From an uncultured Bacilli bacterium (GTDB lineage: Bacteria > Bacillota_I > Bacilli_A > RF39 > UBA660): DNA of 14,754 nucleotides. Position numbers and translations under genes: made by a program. Within the stretch, counting starts at the first letter, position 1. The number at the start of each line of letters is the position of its first letter. The stretch spans positions 1-14,754 of the forward strand of contig CAKOSN010000039.1 of assembly GCA_934102255.1 (NCBI GenBank), read 5' to 3'. The notes beneath the pieces are model-generated. The model was not told the DNA's origin and did not search any database. It saw only the letters and a program-made list of their open reading frames with translations. Positions 1 through 7,500 of the stretch are shown here, piece after piece.

Positions 1-260
1 CAATAAATGGAATCAATTGTCGATAGTTTATCTGTACTACTAATAAAATCTTTAATGGTATCTTCATCAAATGGTTTTATGGCATCTTTAAGATAATTTT
101 CAAACTCGGATACAGTTGGATCATCTGGTGTCAACTCTTTGTCCTTGTGAAATACTTTTACACAAATAAATATTATTAGGCCAATTAAGATAAGTCCTAA
201 TAATATGGAGATAATAATAGTCTTTTTGTCTTTAAAATTTATTTTCAATTTATTTTTCAT
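1..260 (-). CDS. Membrane-anchored protein, N-terminal part only
   Basis: This reading frame starts at an ATG at 258-260 and stays open to the window edge, so 86 codons are visible and the C-terminus is missing. The product begins with a short basic stretch (MKNKLKINFKDKK). One strongly hydrophobic segment follows at about residues 14-33, rich in Ile and Leu, and then an acidic, soluble region (DPTVSEFENYLKDAIKPFDEDT). This suggests a single-pass protein with its N-terminus in the cytoplasm and its C-terminus outside, or an uncleaved signal anchor. A purine-rich GAAGGG ribosome site lies about 11 bases upstream, and a plausible promoter lies at 296-324. It is divergent from rpsD. I do not recognise the family, and the visible part is too short to assign a function. 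Confidence 0.6.
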   Translation of the reverse strand, partial: MKNKLKINFKDKKTIIISILLGLILIGLIIFICVKVFHKDKELTPDDPTVSEFENYLKDAIKPFDEDTIKDFISSTDKLSTIDSIY

Positions 261-295
261 ACATACACTTGCCCTTCTCTATCATAGCTAATATA

Positions 296-324
296 AGAAT
301 ACCATTTTTTCATTAAAAAAACAA
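296..324 (-). promoter_or_regulatory. Promoter of the left-edge membrane protein gene
   Basis: On the minus strand there is a TTGTTT -35 box (319-324), a 17-base spacer and a TATTCT -10 box (296-301) preceded by TGG, which makes it an extended -10. Transcription would start near 289, about 28 bases before the ATG at 260. The boxes match the consensus only partly, but spacing and the TGn element agree with other promoters in the window. Confidence 0.5.
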
Positions 325-362
325 TTTATTCTGACAAATTTATACAAATTTTCATAGTTTGA

Positions 363-391
363 TTGACTTATAATAAAGGATATGGTAAATT
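363..391 (+). promoter_or_regulatory. rpsD promoter
   Basis: A TTGACT -35 box (363-368), a 17-base spacer and a TAAATT -10 box (386-391) preceded by TGG form an extended -10 promoter. The predicted start is near 398, which leaves a leader of about 160 bases before the rpsD ATG at 557. A TATAAT at 370-375 was considered as an alternative -10, but no -35 box stands at the right distance from it. Confidence 0.65.
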
Positions 392-397
392 ATTCTT

Positions 398-556
398 GCA
401 TTTAATTGGCAGTGCCAAAGTTTAGTAGATGTGTCTATCCCAGAAATGGTTATTAGTATCTATCTCTGCCTATGAGAAAATATCTAGATAGACTCCCCTA
501 TTTAATGATGGTTCGTACTAAGTAAAAGCAAATATAATGAAAGGAGAATTATTTTT
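398..556 (+). promoter_or_regulatory. Structured 5' leader of rpsD, probable S4 autoregulatory RNA
   Basis: The 160-base untranslated leader holds several complementary segments. A 5-bp hairpin with a 3-base loop sits at 406-418 (TTGGC/GCCAA). An outer stem joins 422-427 (TTAGTA) to 516-521 (TACTAA), and an inner stem joins 433-439 (GTCTATC) to 487-493 (GATAGAC). A small TCTC/GAGA pairing lies at 463-466/474-477. Together they make a nested, multi-branch element ending about 19 bases before the ribosome site AAAGGAG (540-546). In Bacillus subtilis the monocistronic rpsD gene is autoregulated by S4 binding its own leader. By analogy this is probably the same kind of element. I inferred the pairing by eye and cannot say whether the sequence matches a known RNA family. 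Confidence 0.5.
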
Positions 557-1159
557 ATGGCAAGATACACTGGTGCTCAATATAAGAAATCACGTCATCT
601 TGGTTTTTCTACTTTAGAAAATGGTAAGGAACTTGCAAAAAGACCTTATGCTCCTGGTATTCATGGACAAGATAGAAGAAGAAAACTAAGTGAATATGGT
701 GTTCAGTTACAAGAAAAACAAAAAGTAAGATTTATGTATGGTTTAAATGAAAAACAATTTGCTAAAACATTTAAACGTGCTACTAAAATGGCTGGTATTA
801 CTGGTGAAAACTTACTTCAACTTCTTGAAGCAAGACTTGATAATGTAGTTTACCGTATGGGAATGGCTACTACTCGTCGTGCCGCTCGTCAAGTTGTAAA
901 TCATGGTCATATTACTGTTAATGGTATCAAAGTTGATATTCCTTCATATACAGTAAAACCTGGTGATGTTATCGCTGTTAAAGAACAATCTTTAGACCAT
1001 CCTGCTATTAAAGCTGCTGTTGAAGCTACTTTAAATAGACCTGCTTATGTTGAATTTGACGCTAATAAGTTAACAGGAAAATATCTTCGTTATCCAGATA
1101 GAAGCGAATTAAATCCTGATATTAATGAAGCATTAATCGTTGAATATTACAACAGATAG
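557..1159 (+). CDS. rpsD: Small-subunit ribosomal protein S4 (uS4)
   Basis: S4 binds the 5' domain of 16S rRNA early in 30S assembly and forms part of the mRNA entry site; in Bacillota it also represses its own synthesis. The 200-residue product has the usual length and opens with the family signature MARYTG. The N-terminal zinc-binding cysteines are absent, so this is the C-minus, zinc-free form. The S4 RNA-binding domain spans about residues 91-143 (ARLDNVVYRMG, RQVVNHGHITVNG, VKPGDVI). The C-terminus, SELNPDINEALIVEYYNR, is typical of the family. The ATG is supported by AAAGGAG ten bases upstream. The gene stands alone between its own promoter and a terminator, as in B. subtilis, which fits autoregulation through the leader. 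The assignment is essentially certain. Confidence 0.98.
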   Translation: MARYTGAQYKKSRHLGFSTLENGKELAKRPYAPGIHGQDRRRKLSEYGVQLQEKQKVRFMYGLNEKQFAKTFKRATKMAGITGENLLQLLEARLDNVVYRMGMATTRRAARQVVNHGHITVNGIKVDIPSYTVKPGDVIAVKEQSLDHPAIKAAVEATLNRPAYVEFDANKLTGKYLRYPDRSELNPDINEALIVEYYNR

Positions 1160-1160
1160 T

Positions 1161-1191
1161 AAAAAGACTCTCATCTTCGAGAGTTTTTTTT
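1161..1191 (+). terminator. Intrinsic terminator of rpsD
   Basis: A stem of ACTCTC (1167-1172) and GAGAGT (1179-1184) with a 6-base loop is extended by an A-rich 5' flank and followed by a run of T (1184-1191). It begins directly after the rpsD stop codon. Confidence 0.9.
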
Positions 1192-1222
1192 GCTATAAAA
1201 TAATGTTAATCATCAAGACAAA

Positions 1223-1318
1223 CTAGCTATTCATATTTTCACCATTATAATTACTTTTTTCCAAACTAAAGCCAACTTCTTTTAAGATTAAAATTGTTTT
1301 TAAATCATTTTGGCTTAA
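1223..1318 (-). pseudogene. Possible relic of a MerR-family regulator
   Basis: A minus-strand frame without a start codon, bounded by TAA at 1319-1321 and TAG at 1223-1225, encodes 32 codons including the stop. Its middle reads DLKTILILKEVGFSLEK. This resembles the segment after the DNA-binding helices in MerR-type regulators, where a D-L-x-x-I-x-x-L-K-x-x-G-F-S-L-E pattern is common. The helix-turn-helix itself and everything downstream are missing. It lies in the gap beyond the ymfH terminator, with no ribosome site or start. The match rests on about 17 residues recognised by eye, so chance similarity remains possible. Confidence 0.3.
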
Positions 1319-1324
1319 TTACTC

Positions 1325-1357
1325 GCAAAAAAACAATCTACGCATTTATAGATTGTT
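1325..1357 (-). terminator. Intrinsic terminator of the ymfF-ymfH operon
   Basis: A perfect 9-bp inverted repeat, 1332-1340 with 1349-1357 (AACAATCTA/TAGATTGTT), has an 8-base loop and is followed on the minus strand by seven T (1331-1325). The TAG stop of ymfH (1338-1340) is part of the downstream arm of the stem, so the last codons double as terminator. Confidence 0.9.
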
Positions 1358-2636
1358 CTTCTTTATTTACTGGATGCATAATTACAAAGCAATTATTTTC
1401 AGTTTGCATTGTCTTAATAATTTTGTTTGCCGTATCGACATTTAAACTATTAATTATATCATAAGTATTAGTTATTATTTTACCATACATAATTACATTA
1501 TCTTGAATTACTGTATTAGTGTACTCAATATCATCTAACCCATAAATAAAATCAGCAATATTACAACGGATTCTTCTTTCTAAACGTTTCTTGGTAATAT
1601 CCATATTACTATAAGTTTCTTTTAATATTTTAGTTATTTCATTTGGATAGTTAGTTTCAGCACTTATAACTATTTCAAGATATTCACCGACGATTGTAGC
1701 GCTTGTACTTAACTTAGTTACAAGATTGCTTTCTAATAATCTTTCTTTTAACTCGCTAGTTGTTCCAAAGTTAGCATTTAAAATAATACGGACATATAAT
1801 AATTTTTCTAAATCAGACAAGTTTCCAAATAAATCTTTTTTGATTTTATAAGCTAATTTTAACTTTGGTAAGGCTATATTACCTGCTATATCAACACCAC
1901 GAACCGCTACCTTCTCTGGTTCTTTTTCTTTTATCTTTTCTGGTTCTAAGTATGTTTTGAACTCTTTATTACTTTGATTTTCTTTTATAACAACACTTAG
2001 ATACTCAGGGTCGAAGTTACCGGTTATAGTTAAGAACATATTACTTGGATGATAAAAAGTATTATAAACTAGATTTATTTCATCCAAAGTTATATTCTTA
2101 ACATCATCGATATCCCCAGTAACATAATAACGATGATTATCATTTGAAAACACGGTTCCATTTAAAGTATAGTATAAAACTTGATAAGGATTATTCTTAC
2201 CCATTTTTACTTCAGAAAGAATAATTTTGCGTTCCTTTTCAATTAATTCTTTAGTAAAGTATGGAGTCTCGACATAATCAAGCAAATGAGTAATATTTTC
2301 TTTTAATTTGTCAGTAGCTGTTACTTCATAAGAAGTATAATCAAAAGTTGTAAAAGCGTTAATTGAGGAACCTAACTTATTAAAGTATTCATGGGCTGTT
2401 TTATTTGGTCCTTCATTAAACTTAACATGTTCAAGAAAATGGGCAATTCCCTTGGATACTTCATAAGTTTTATTTTTAATTTTAAAAGTTGTATCTACAC
2501 TACCATATTTAACTGATAACGTGGCATAATAGCTGCTGACATTGTTATTTGGCCACATATATACTTCTAACCCATTATCTAACTTTTCATAATAAATAGT
2601 TTCATTATATTTATTTATTTTTATTTTCTTTAGCAT
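1338..2636 (-). CDS. ymfH: M16-family zinc peptidase, YmfH-like catalytic subunit
   Basis: This is a 432-residue M16B-type metallopeptidase. The inverted zinc motif HxxEH is intact at H66-F-L-E-H70 in the context GIAHFLEHVKFNEG. A likely third ligand, E142, sits in KERKIILSEVKMGKNNP. The N-terminal half carries the catalytic domain, and the second half carries the inactive mirror domain. Intact HxxEH identifies it as the YmfH-like member of the pair. In B. subtilis YmfF and YmfH are encoded beside YmfI and have been linked to the 5-aminopentanol modification of elongation factor P; the link to that process here is by family only. The gene overlaps the end of ymfF by 26 bp. A strong AGGAGG (2642-2647) lies five bases before the ATG, inside the ymfF coding region, so translation is probably coupled. 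Confidence 0.88.
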   Translation of the reverse strand: MLKKIKINKYNETIYYEKLDNGLEVYMWPNNNVSSYYATLSVKYGSVDTTFKIKNKTYEVSKGIAHFLEHVKFNEGPNKTAHEYFNKLGSSINAFTTFDYTSYEVTATDKLKENITHLLDYVETPYFTKELIEKERKIILSEVKMGKNNPYQVLYYTLNGTVFSNDNHRYYVTGDIDDVKNITLDEINLVYNTFYHPSNMFLTITGNFDPEYLSVVIKENQSNKEFKTYLEPEKIKEKEPEKVAVRGVDIAGNIALPKLKLAYKIKKDLFGNLSDLEKLLYVRIILNANFGTTSELKERLLESNLVTKLSTSATIVGEYLEIVISAETNYPNEITKILKETYSNMDITKKRLERRIRCNIADFIYGLDDIEYTNTVIQDNVIMYGKIITNTYDIINSLNVDTANKIIKTMQTENNCFVIMHPVNKEEQSINA

Positions 2637-3891
2637 TAGAACCTCCTAATAGATAGATAGAGTTTAATTTAATCTTTTTGGCTAGATTAACAATCTCTTC
2701 TTTAGTAATTTTTTCAATTTCTTTGATACGGTTGCTAAGTAATGGCGAATTAATTAGATTATGGAATACGTAGTTATCTAAAATACTAGTTTCAGTATCT
2801 AAACTCATCTTAATTTGATTAACTAAATTTTCTTTAGCAAAAATAATTTCTTCATCAGCAAATTTTCCTTGTTGCATTTCTTTTAAGGCTTTTTTAACTA
2901 GACTAACACAAGCGTCTTTATTCTCCGCATCAATACCAGCATAAACAATAAATAAGTTATCTATTTTTTGATAAGCACTATAAGTACTGTAACATAAACC
3001 ATTATCTTCACGTAAATATTGGTTTAGCTTATTATTTAAAGAACCACTACCAAATATTGAATTAAAATAATGAATAACATAATTTTTTTCTTTTTCAGTT
3101 AGCATATCGGTCTTATAAAGCATAATAAATGATGATTGTTCATAAGGTCCAACTTCACATTTAGAGATAACTTTTTTATTTAAAGGATAATTTAGATAGT
3201 AATCAGTAACTGGTGGTGCGATATAATTATTTTTAAAGTTTTCAGCAATCTTCATATCAACGTGTTCCATATCTAAATTACCAATAATATAGATATCGCA
3301 GCTGAATTCTTTTAAGAATTTTTGGTAATAGTTATATAAGTCTTCTGGAGTTATATTTCTTAAAATATCTAAATCACCATTCATATCAAAGCTAGCTGGA
3401 TTATTTTCACCTAGAGTTTTAAAAGCTTGTTTAAAAGCATAATTAGTAGGACTATCTTTACTACTTAGAATAGAACTTCTAACCATGTTAACAATCACAT
3501 CAAAGATTTTCTTATCAGGTACCGTGTTCTTAAAGTTAGGATTAAAGATAAATTCAAAAGGAAAAGCTAATACTTCGTCTAAAAATTTCTTTTCACAGTA
3601 AGTTGGGTCTAAAAAATCCATTATAAAGGAAGCAAAGATATTTTGACCTACTCTCGCATTTGTTTCATAAAAGTTAGTGTCATAAAGGTCTTCTAAAGCT
3701 TCAATAACATCACGACGTCTAGGATATTTCTTAGAAGTATAAGCAAGATAAGTACCTAAAAGGTTTAACAATGTTATTTCTTCTTTATTAATTTTGTTTT
3801 TAAATATTATTTCTAAATGACATGTCTTAAATTTATCAGTTTTTATTGTATAAAGTGTGTATGTATCGTGTTTATAATTTTTATATTCCAT
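2611..3891 (-). CDS. ymfF: M16-family protein, YmfF-like non-catalytic partner
   Basis: The product is a 426-residue M16-fold protein. The HxxEH zinc motif is missing: the corresponding N-terminal region has no His-x-x-Glu-His and reads RRRDVIEALEDLYDTNFYE. The C-terminal half keeps the Arg-Tyr substrate-binding element typical of the other M16 chain (LREDNGLCYSTYS, R294 and Y301). This split of duties, catalytic residues in one chain and the R/Y pair in the partner, matches heterodimeric M16B peptidases and the YmfF/YmfH pair. It is the first gene of a two-gene operon and ends inside the ymfH start region. The ATG at 3889-3891 has no ribosome site at normal distance. The nearest, AAGGAG, is 46 bases upstream, with a foldable inverted repeat in between (3900-3932). 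An in-frame stop just upstream excludes a longer protein. Confidence 0.85.
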   Translation of the reverse strand: MEYKNYKHDTYTLYTIKTDKFKTCHLEIIFKNKINKEEITLLNLLGTYLAYTSKKYPRRRDVIEALEDLYDTNFYETNARVGQNIFASFIMDFLDPTYCEKKFLDEVLAFPFEFIFNPNFKNTVPDKKIFDVIVNMVRSSILSSKDSPTNYAFKQAFKTLGENNPASFDMNGDLDILRNITPEDLYNYYQKFLKEFSCDIYIIGNLDMEHVDMKIAENFKNNYIAPPVTDYYLNYPLNKKVISKCEVGPYEQSSFIMLYKTDMLTEKEKNYVIHYFNSIFGSGSLNNKLNQYLREDNGLCYSTYSAYQKIDNLFIVYAGIDAENKDACVSLVKKALKEMQQGKFADEEIIFAKENLVNQIKMSLDTETSILDNYVFHNLINSPLLSNRIKEIEKITKEEIVNLAKKIKLNSIYLLGGSNAKENKNK

Positions 3892-3899
3892 ATTCAGTT

Positions 3900-3943
3900 T
3901 TAATTAATCAAATAGTACTACGCCTTAATTAATTATTCTCCTT
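3900..3943 (-). promoter_or_regulatory. Distant ribosome site and hairpin in the ymfF leader
   Basis: On the minus strand AAGGAG (3943-3938) is followed by two copies of TTAATTAA (3932-3925 and 3907-3900) that flank another palindrome, TAGTACTA (3920-3913). Pairing the two 8-base copies would close a 33-base hairpin and shorten the ribosome-site-to-ATG distance from 46 to about 13 bases. All stem pairs are A-T, so stability is modest. Confidence 0.4.
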
Positions 3944-3950
3944 CTTTCTT

Positions 3951-3980
3951 ATTATTTACATTTTTTTAAATTTTAAACAA
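3951..3980 (-). promoter_or_regulatory. Candidate ymfF promoter
   Basis: A TTGTTT -35 box (3975-3980), an 18-base spacer and an AATAAT -10 box (3951-3956) would start transcription near 3944, just before the AAGGAG element. The -35 box overlaps the T-run of the upstream terminator. Both boxes are imperfect. Confidence 0.35.
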
Positions 3981-4004
3981 AAAAGTCCTAATTATTTAGG
4001 GCTT
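3979..4004 (-). terminator. Intrinsic terminator of the beta-propeller gene
   Basis: A 9-bp stem with one mismatch joins 3996-4004 to 3983-3991 around a 4-base loop, followed on the minus strand by six T (3984-3979). The TAG stop of the gene (3988-3990) lies within the stem. Confidence 0.85.
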
Positions 4005-5742
4005 CTTCATCATTAGTACTTTCTTTGGCAATAGGATTATACCATTTTGAAACTCCCTTATAAACTAAAGTTAACTTACTACCATTTAAGCGATATAAAT
4101 CGCATGTACTACTCTTTTCATCAAAATTTTTAGTTGCATACATTAAATCATCATTAATATAAATAAATGAATTAACATCATCAGCAATCTTACTATTAAT
4201 AATGCCATTATAAAGCATTAATTTTCCTTGGTTATTCTCATAATCCTTCAAATAATAGATTCCATTTTCTGTTTCTGAAATCGTTATATATTCAGGATAA
4301 ACATTAGTACTGATAACACTTGATTTACCACTGCTAATATATTTTAAAGTGTTAGTATCATTTTCTTTAACTAAATAAACTAAACCAATATCGCTAGTCA
4401 TATCTTTAATAGAGTTAACTAAATTTTCATCTACTAGTTTATAAGTACCAGCTTTTTTATTAGTTACCTTACTATAATATAAATTATTATCTTCACTAAA
4501 GTAAATACCGTCGCCACTTAATAATTCAACTACTATATTTTCATTAACATTTTCTTTAACAAGAGAAGCTTCAGTATCGATTACTTTGTAATAAAGACCA
4601 TTTTCTTTATTGGATTCAATGTCTTTTTTAAATTCTTCTAAAGATGTATAATTGGCTAAATCGAAATTACTATTCCAATTCATCTTAGTATAGATTAATT
4701 TACGGTCAGCTATATCATCTAAGTAAACTTTATTAACGCTACTGGCTAGTAAAGTCTTAGTTTGGTTATTTTGATAATAAACATCGTAAGCACTGACGGT
4801 GTAATTTTTGGCATAATCACGCATTTCATTACGTAAATTTATTTCTTCTTGTAGTTTTTGATTAGCTTCATATTCTTCCTTAGTTACACTATCTTTATCT
4901 AAAGCCACGAATTTTTTATCACTACTAGCTTTGCTATCTTTAATATTACTATAGATATTTATAGTATCAGTAGTTTTAGTGGTATAAATAAATTTAGTAA
5001 AGTTAGGATTATAGCTTAAAAGTTCTTCGATATTAGTTAAAATACGTTCATTACTTGAATCAGCAAAATTATATAAATAATAATTTAAGGATTCATCAGT
5101 ATTCAAATTAGAATAAAGCATCTTCTTACCGTCTTTGCTTAAAATAATTTCTTCATAAGATTTAGCAGCTACATCAAGTGCTCCAGTTTCGATGTCTTTA
5201 ACGATTAGACAGTTATCTTTTTCATATATAGCATAATTTAGGGAAACATCTAAGAATTTTGTCACGTCAGTATCAACAAGTGTTGATGAGCCAGTTTTAC
5301 GATTATAAAGACGAAGGTCCTTATTATTTTCAATATAGTAAACATATTTATCATCGCTACTAAAACCATAACTACTAGCATTATTAGTTAGATTCTTTTT
5401 ATTACTAGTACTAGTGGTATCTAAAAGATATAACGTATTTTTATCAGTATATAGAATATAACGTACATCACTATTAGCATAAACGATATCTGTTTCTTCA
5501 ATATTAGTTATATCATTAACGTCATTATTACGAGTTATTACCATTAAACGATTGTCAGCTCCTCTAAAGACGATTGGATAATCAGGAGTAATGTTAGTGC
5601 GGAAAAGACTACCTACTAATAGTAATAAAATAGATAGGAATAAAATACTAAATACGATTAAATACGATTTAGTTGATTTGACAATATGATTGCTTTCTAT
5701 TTCCTCTTGGGTTATTGTTAAGTTTTTTTCTTTCTTTTGCAA
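3988..5742 (-). CDS. Membrane-anchored protein with predicted beta-propeller ectodomain
   Basis: I do not recognise a named family. The 584-residue product has a charged cytoplasmic N-terminus of about 25 residues, one transmembrane segment at about 27-46 (YLIVFSILFLSILLLLVG), and a long Asn/Ser/Tyr-rich region that should lie outside the membrane. That region repeats units of the type xDxKYVYYIxxNxDLYLYN, for example SSDDKYVYYIENNKDLRLYN and SKDGKKMLYSN. These resemble the blades of TolB- or DPP4-like propellers. A charged helical stretch interrupts it at about 280-320. No lipobox, sortase signal or catalytic motif is evident. The start is TTG (5740-5742), backed by AGAGGTG seven bases upstream; no ATG is available nearby. 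A good promoter precedes it, and its terminator separates it from ymfF. A surface sensor or assembly role is conceivable but not shown. Confidence 0.75.
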   Translation of the reverse strand: MQKKEKNLTITQEEIESNHIVKSTKSYLIVFSILFLSILLLLVGSLFRTNITPDYPIVFRGADNRLMVITRNNDVNDITNIEETDIVYANSDVRYILYTDKNTLYLLDTTSTSNKKNLTNNASSYGFSSDDKYVYYIENNKDLRLYNRKTGSSTLVDTDVTKFLDVSLNYAIYEKDNCLIVKDIETGALDVAAKSYEEIILSKDGKKMLYSNLNTDESLNYYLYNFADSSNERILTNIEELLSYNPNFTKFIYTTKTTDTINIYSNIKDSKASSDKKFVALDKDSVTKEEYEANQKLQEEINLRNEMRDYAKNYTVSAYDVYYQNNQTKTLLASSVNKVYLDDIADRKLIYTKMNWNSNFDLANYTSLEEFKKDIESNKENGLYYKVIDTEASLVKENVNENIVVELLSGDGIYFSEDNNLYYSKVTNKKAGTYKLVDENLVNSIKDMTSDIGLVYLVKENDTNTLKYISSGKSSVISTNVYPEYITISETENGIYYLKDYENNQGKLMLYNGIINSKIADDVNSFIYINDDLMYATKNFDEKSSTCDLYRLNGSKLTLVYKGVSKWYNPIAKESTNDEEALNN

Positions 5743-5749
5743 AGTAATT

Positions 5750-5791
5750 CACCTCTACTTATATTATCTTATTAAAAGGATAAAAAGTCAA
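5750..5791 (-). promoter_or_regulatory. Promoter and ribosome site of the beta-propeller gene
   Basis: TTGACT (5786-5791), a 17-base spacer and GATAAT (5763-5768) form a strong sigma-A-like promoter. Transcription would start near 5756, exactly where the ribosome site AGAGGTG (5756-5750) begins. The leader would therefore be only about 14 bases, with the ribosome site at its extreme 5' end before a TTG start. Confidence 0.65.
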
Positions 5792-5967
5792 TTTAACTTT
5801 ACACTATTTATGAATTGTTTTAAAAGATTATTAGTGTTTTGGAAGATTTAGAAATTTCAGCTTTAAATTGGCTTTTCGAAAGTTTAATATTCTTATTAAT
5901 ATAGTAAAATATCTTTAATATAAAATAATTTAATGTAATGTGTTAAGTATTATTGAGGCTAAACAGA

Positions 5968-7107
5968 TTAATTATCACCTTCAATAGCTTTTTCATAAGA
6001 AGTACTAAAGAAACGGTCGGTCATGCCAGAAATATAGTCAATTACTACCCTTTCTTTAGTCGTATTCTTTTTATAATCATCGTTCATATATTTATAAAAA
6101 TAAATATAAATGTCGCTAGTTTCATTTTCTTCATTTAAATCTCTTAATGACTTAGCAAATACGGTTTCCATCATATCATGCCATTTATTTAAGGTTTCTT
6201 CGGAGTTAGCTTTACTATAAATGTGTTCATAATTAAATTTTTTTAACTTTTTTAAATTTTCAAAAGACTCTTTGCTCATTTTAATGTAGTCTTTACCAAA
6301 ACTATTAGTAATAACATCTCTAATAAAATAATTAACAATTTCCTTATTGGTATAGCCAGTTGTTTCCATAATATCTTTAGGTAAATCATTCTTAGTAATT
6401 ATATGAAGTCTTAAGGCATCTTCAATATCACGACCGACATAAGAAATAATATCGCTGATTCTTACAACGCAGCCTTCTAGAGTACAGGGAATAAGTGAAG
6501 TGTTGGCATCTTTTTCATGATAAGTTTTAGTATATTCATTTAAAACATCTTGAAAAGTTTTCTTTCTAGGACGGTAACATTCCAGTTCTAGTTCACCATT
6601 ATGACACATGATAGCATCAACCACTTGCATAGTTAAATTAAGGCCACTGCCTTTATTTTCAATAAATTCTAATTTACGAACGCTTTGAATATTGTGATTA
6701 AAATAGCCTTCCCCTACTCTTAGGGATATTTCATTTAAAATGGCCTCGCCAGCATGCCCAAAAGGAGTATGACCGATGTCATGACCAAGGCTTGCAGCTT
6801 CAATTAAATCTTCATTAAGTCCTAAAGCTCTACCAATGGTACGAGCAATCTTACTAACTAGTTGAACGTGAGTACTACGTCTTGTAACGTTATCATTTTC
6901 TGTATTAGTAAATACTTGAGTTTTGTTTATATAGCGACTGTAAGCAAGGGAATATATAATACGGTCGGTATCATGAAAATATGGTGGTCTAATATCTTCC
7001 GGTTCATCATGCAGGCGAATAGCATCTTTGTTTAGACATGCTAAGTTTCCTAAAAAGTTATCGTGATTCATATTGTCTTTAATTTTAGTTTGTAATTCTT
7101 CGTTCAT
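5968..7107 (-). CDS. HD-domain dNTP triphosphohydrolase, dGTPase-like
   Basis: The 379-residue protein belongs to the dGTPase branch of the HD superfamily, which cleaves dNTPs to the deoxynucleoside and triphosphate and controls dNTP pools. The metal-binding residues are in order: H80 (NVTRRSTHVQLV), H109-D110 (ASLGHDIGHTPFGHAGE) and D219 (RISDIISYVGRDIEDA). The N-terminal RPPYFHDTDRIIYSLAYSRY segment is also typical. B. subtilis has a comparable HD protein (YwfO), but I cannot decide orthology by eye. The ATG has no clear ribosome site; the upstream 25 bases are AT-rich with only a weak AAAAAGA. An 8-bp inverted repeat lies 24 bases upstream (7131-7151). No convincing terminator follows. dGTPase-family enzymes also act in phage defence, which is relevant because an orphan endonuclease gene lies next door. 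Confidence 0.88.
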   Translation of the reverse strand: MNEELQTKIKDNMNHDNFLGNLACLNKDAIRLHDEPEDIRPPYFHDTDRIIYSLAYSRYINKTQVFTNTENDNVTRRSTHVQLVSKIARTIGRALGLNEDLIEAASLGHDIGHTPFGHAGEAILNEISLRVGEGYFNHNIQSVRKLEFIENKGSGLNLTMQVVDAIMCHNGELELECYRPRKKTFQDVLNEYTKTYHEKDANTSLIPCTLEGCVVRISDIISYVGRDIEDALRLHIITKNDLPKDIMETTGYTNKEIVNYFIRDVITNSFGKDYIKMSKESFENLKKLKKFNYEHIYSKANSEETLNKWHDMMETVFAKSLRDLNEENETSDIYIYFYKYMNDDYKKNTTKERVVIDYISGMTDRFFSTSYEKAIEGDN

Positions 7108-7130
7108 ATTAATATATTGGTTTAATCTTT

Positions 7131-7151
7131 TTCTATAGATTGCCTATAGAA
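7131..7151. repeat. Perfect 8-bp inverted repeat upstream of the dGTPase gene
   Basis: TTCTATAG (7131-7138) and CTATAGAA (7144-7151) are separated by 5 bases. The 21-bp dyad ends 24 bases before the dGTPase ATG. It could be an operator for a dimeric regulator or a leader hairpin on the minus strand. No T-run follows, so it is not a terminator. Confidence 0.5.
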
Positions 7152-7424
7152 TGAAAATATCTAAATGTTTTTAGTAAAATAAAATGCATGTTAACAAGTT
7201 ATTTTTTCAAATAAACAAATGTAAACTTTAATATTTTATATTTCAGATTAATCCATTCCTTTCCTAAATGGTATTTTAACAAAAATAAGTTTTAAAATCC
7301 AGAATAATAAATGACATAGTTTTGCAAAAAGATAATTACATTTTATTATAAGTAAACGGAAATAAAATTTTTGAGATTTTTGCAGTTACTTTGTTAATTT
7401 ATACTTTAATAATCATTTATTTTA

Positions 7425-7464
7425 TGATAGAATTGCAAATTAATTAAGAAGATTTCTTTCTTAA
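7425..7464 (+). promoter_or_regulatory. Extended -10 promoter and leader hairpin of the endonuclease gene
   Basis: TGATAGAAT (7425-7433) is an extended -10 element. The hexamer 17 bases further upstream, TTTAAT, is a poor -35. The expected leader of about 60 bases contains a 7-bp hairpin, TTAAGAA (7444-7450) with TTCTTAA (7458-7464), before the ribosome site AGGAGG near 7489-7494. Confidence 0.45.
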
Positions 7465-7500
7465 CAAATTTAATTTTTTTAATAAGCAGGAGGTTTGTAA

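Larger units (their letters stand above)
7108..7500. other. Non-coding gap between divergent dGTPase and endonuclease genes
   Basis: The 393-base gap is very AT-rich and contains no open frame with a ribosome site on either strand. It holds the inverted repeat at 7131-7151, an imperfect CCATT/AATGG repeat near 7253-7271, the extended -10 of the endonuclease gene at 7425-7433 and a leader hairpin at 7444-7464. No clear promoter for the dGTPase gene could be picked out. Confidence 0.6.

Noticed and set aside
5953..6138. 61-codon plus-strand frame
   Set aside because: It lies antisense to the 3' end of the dGTPase gene, and its sequence shows no family features. It is a shadow frame.
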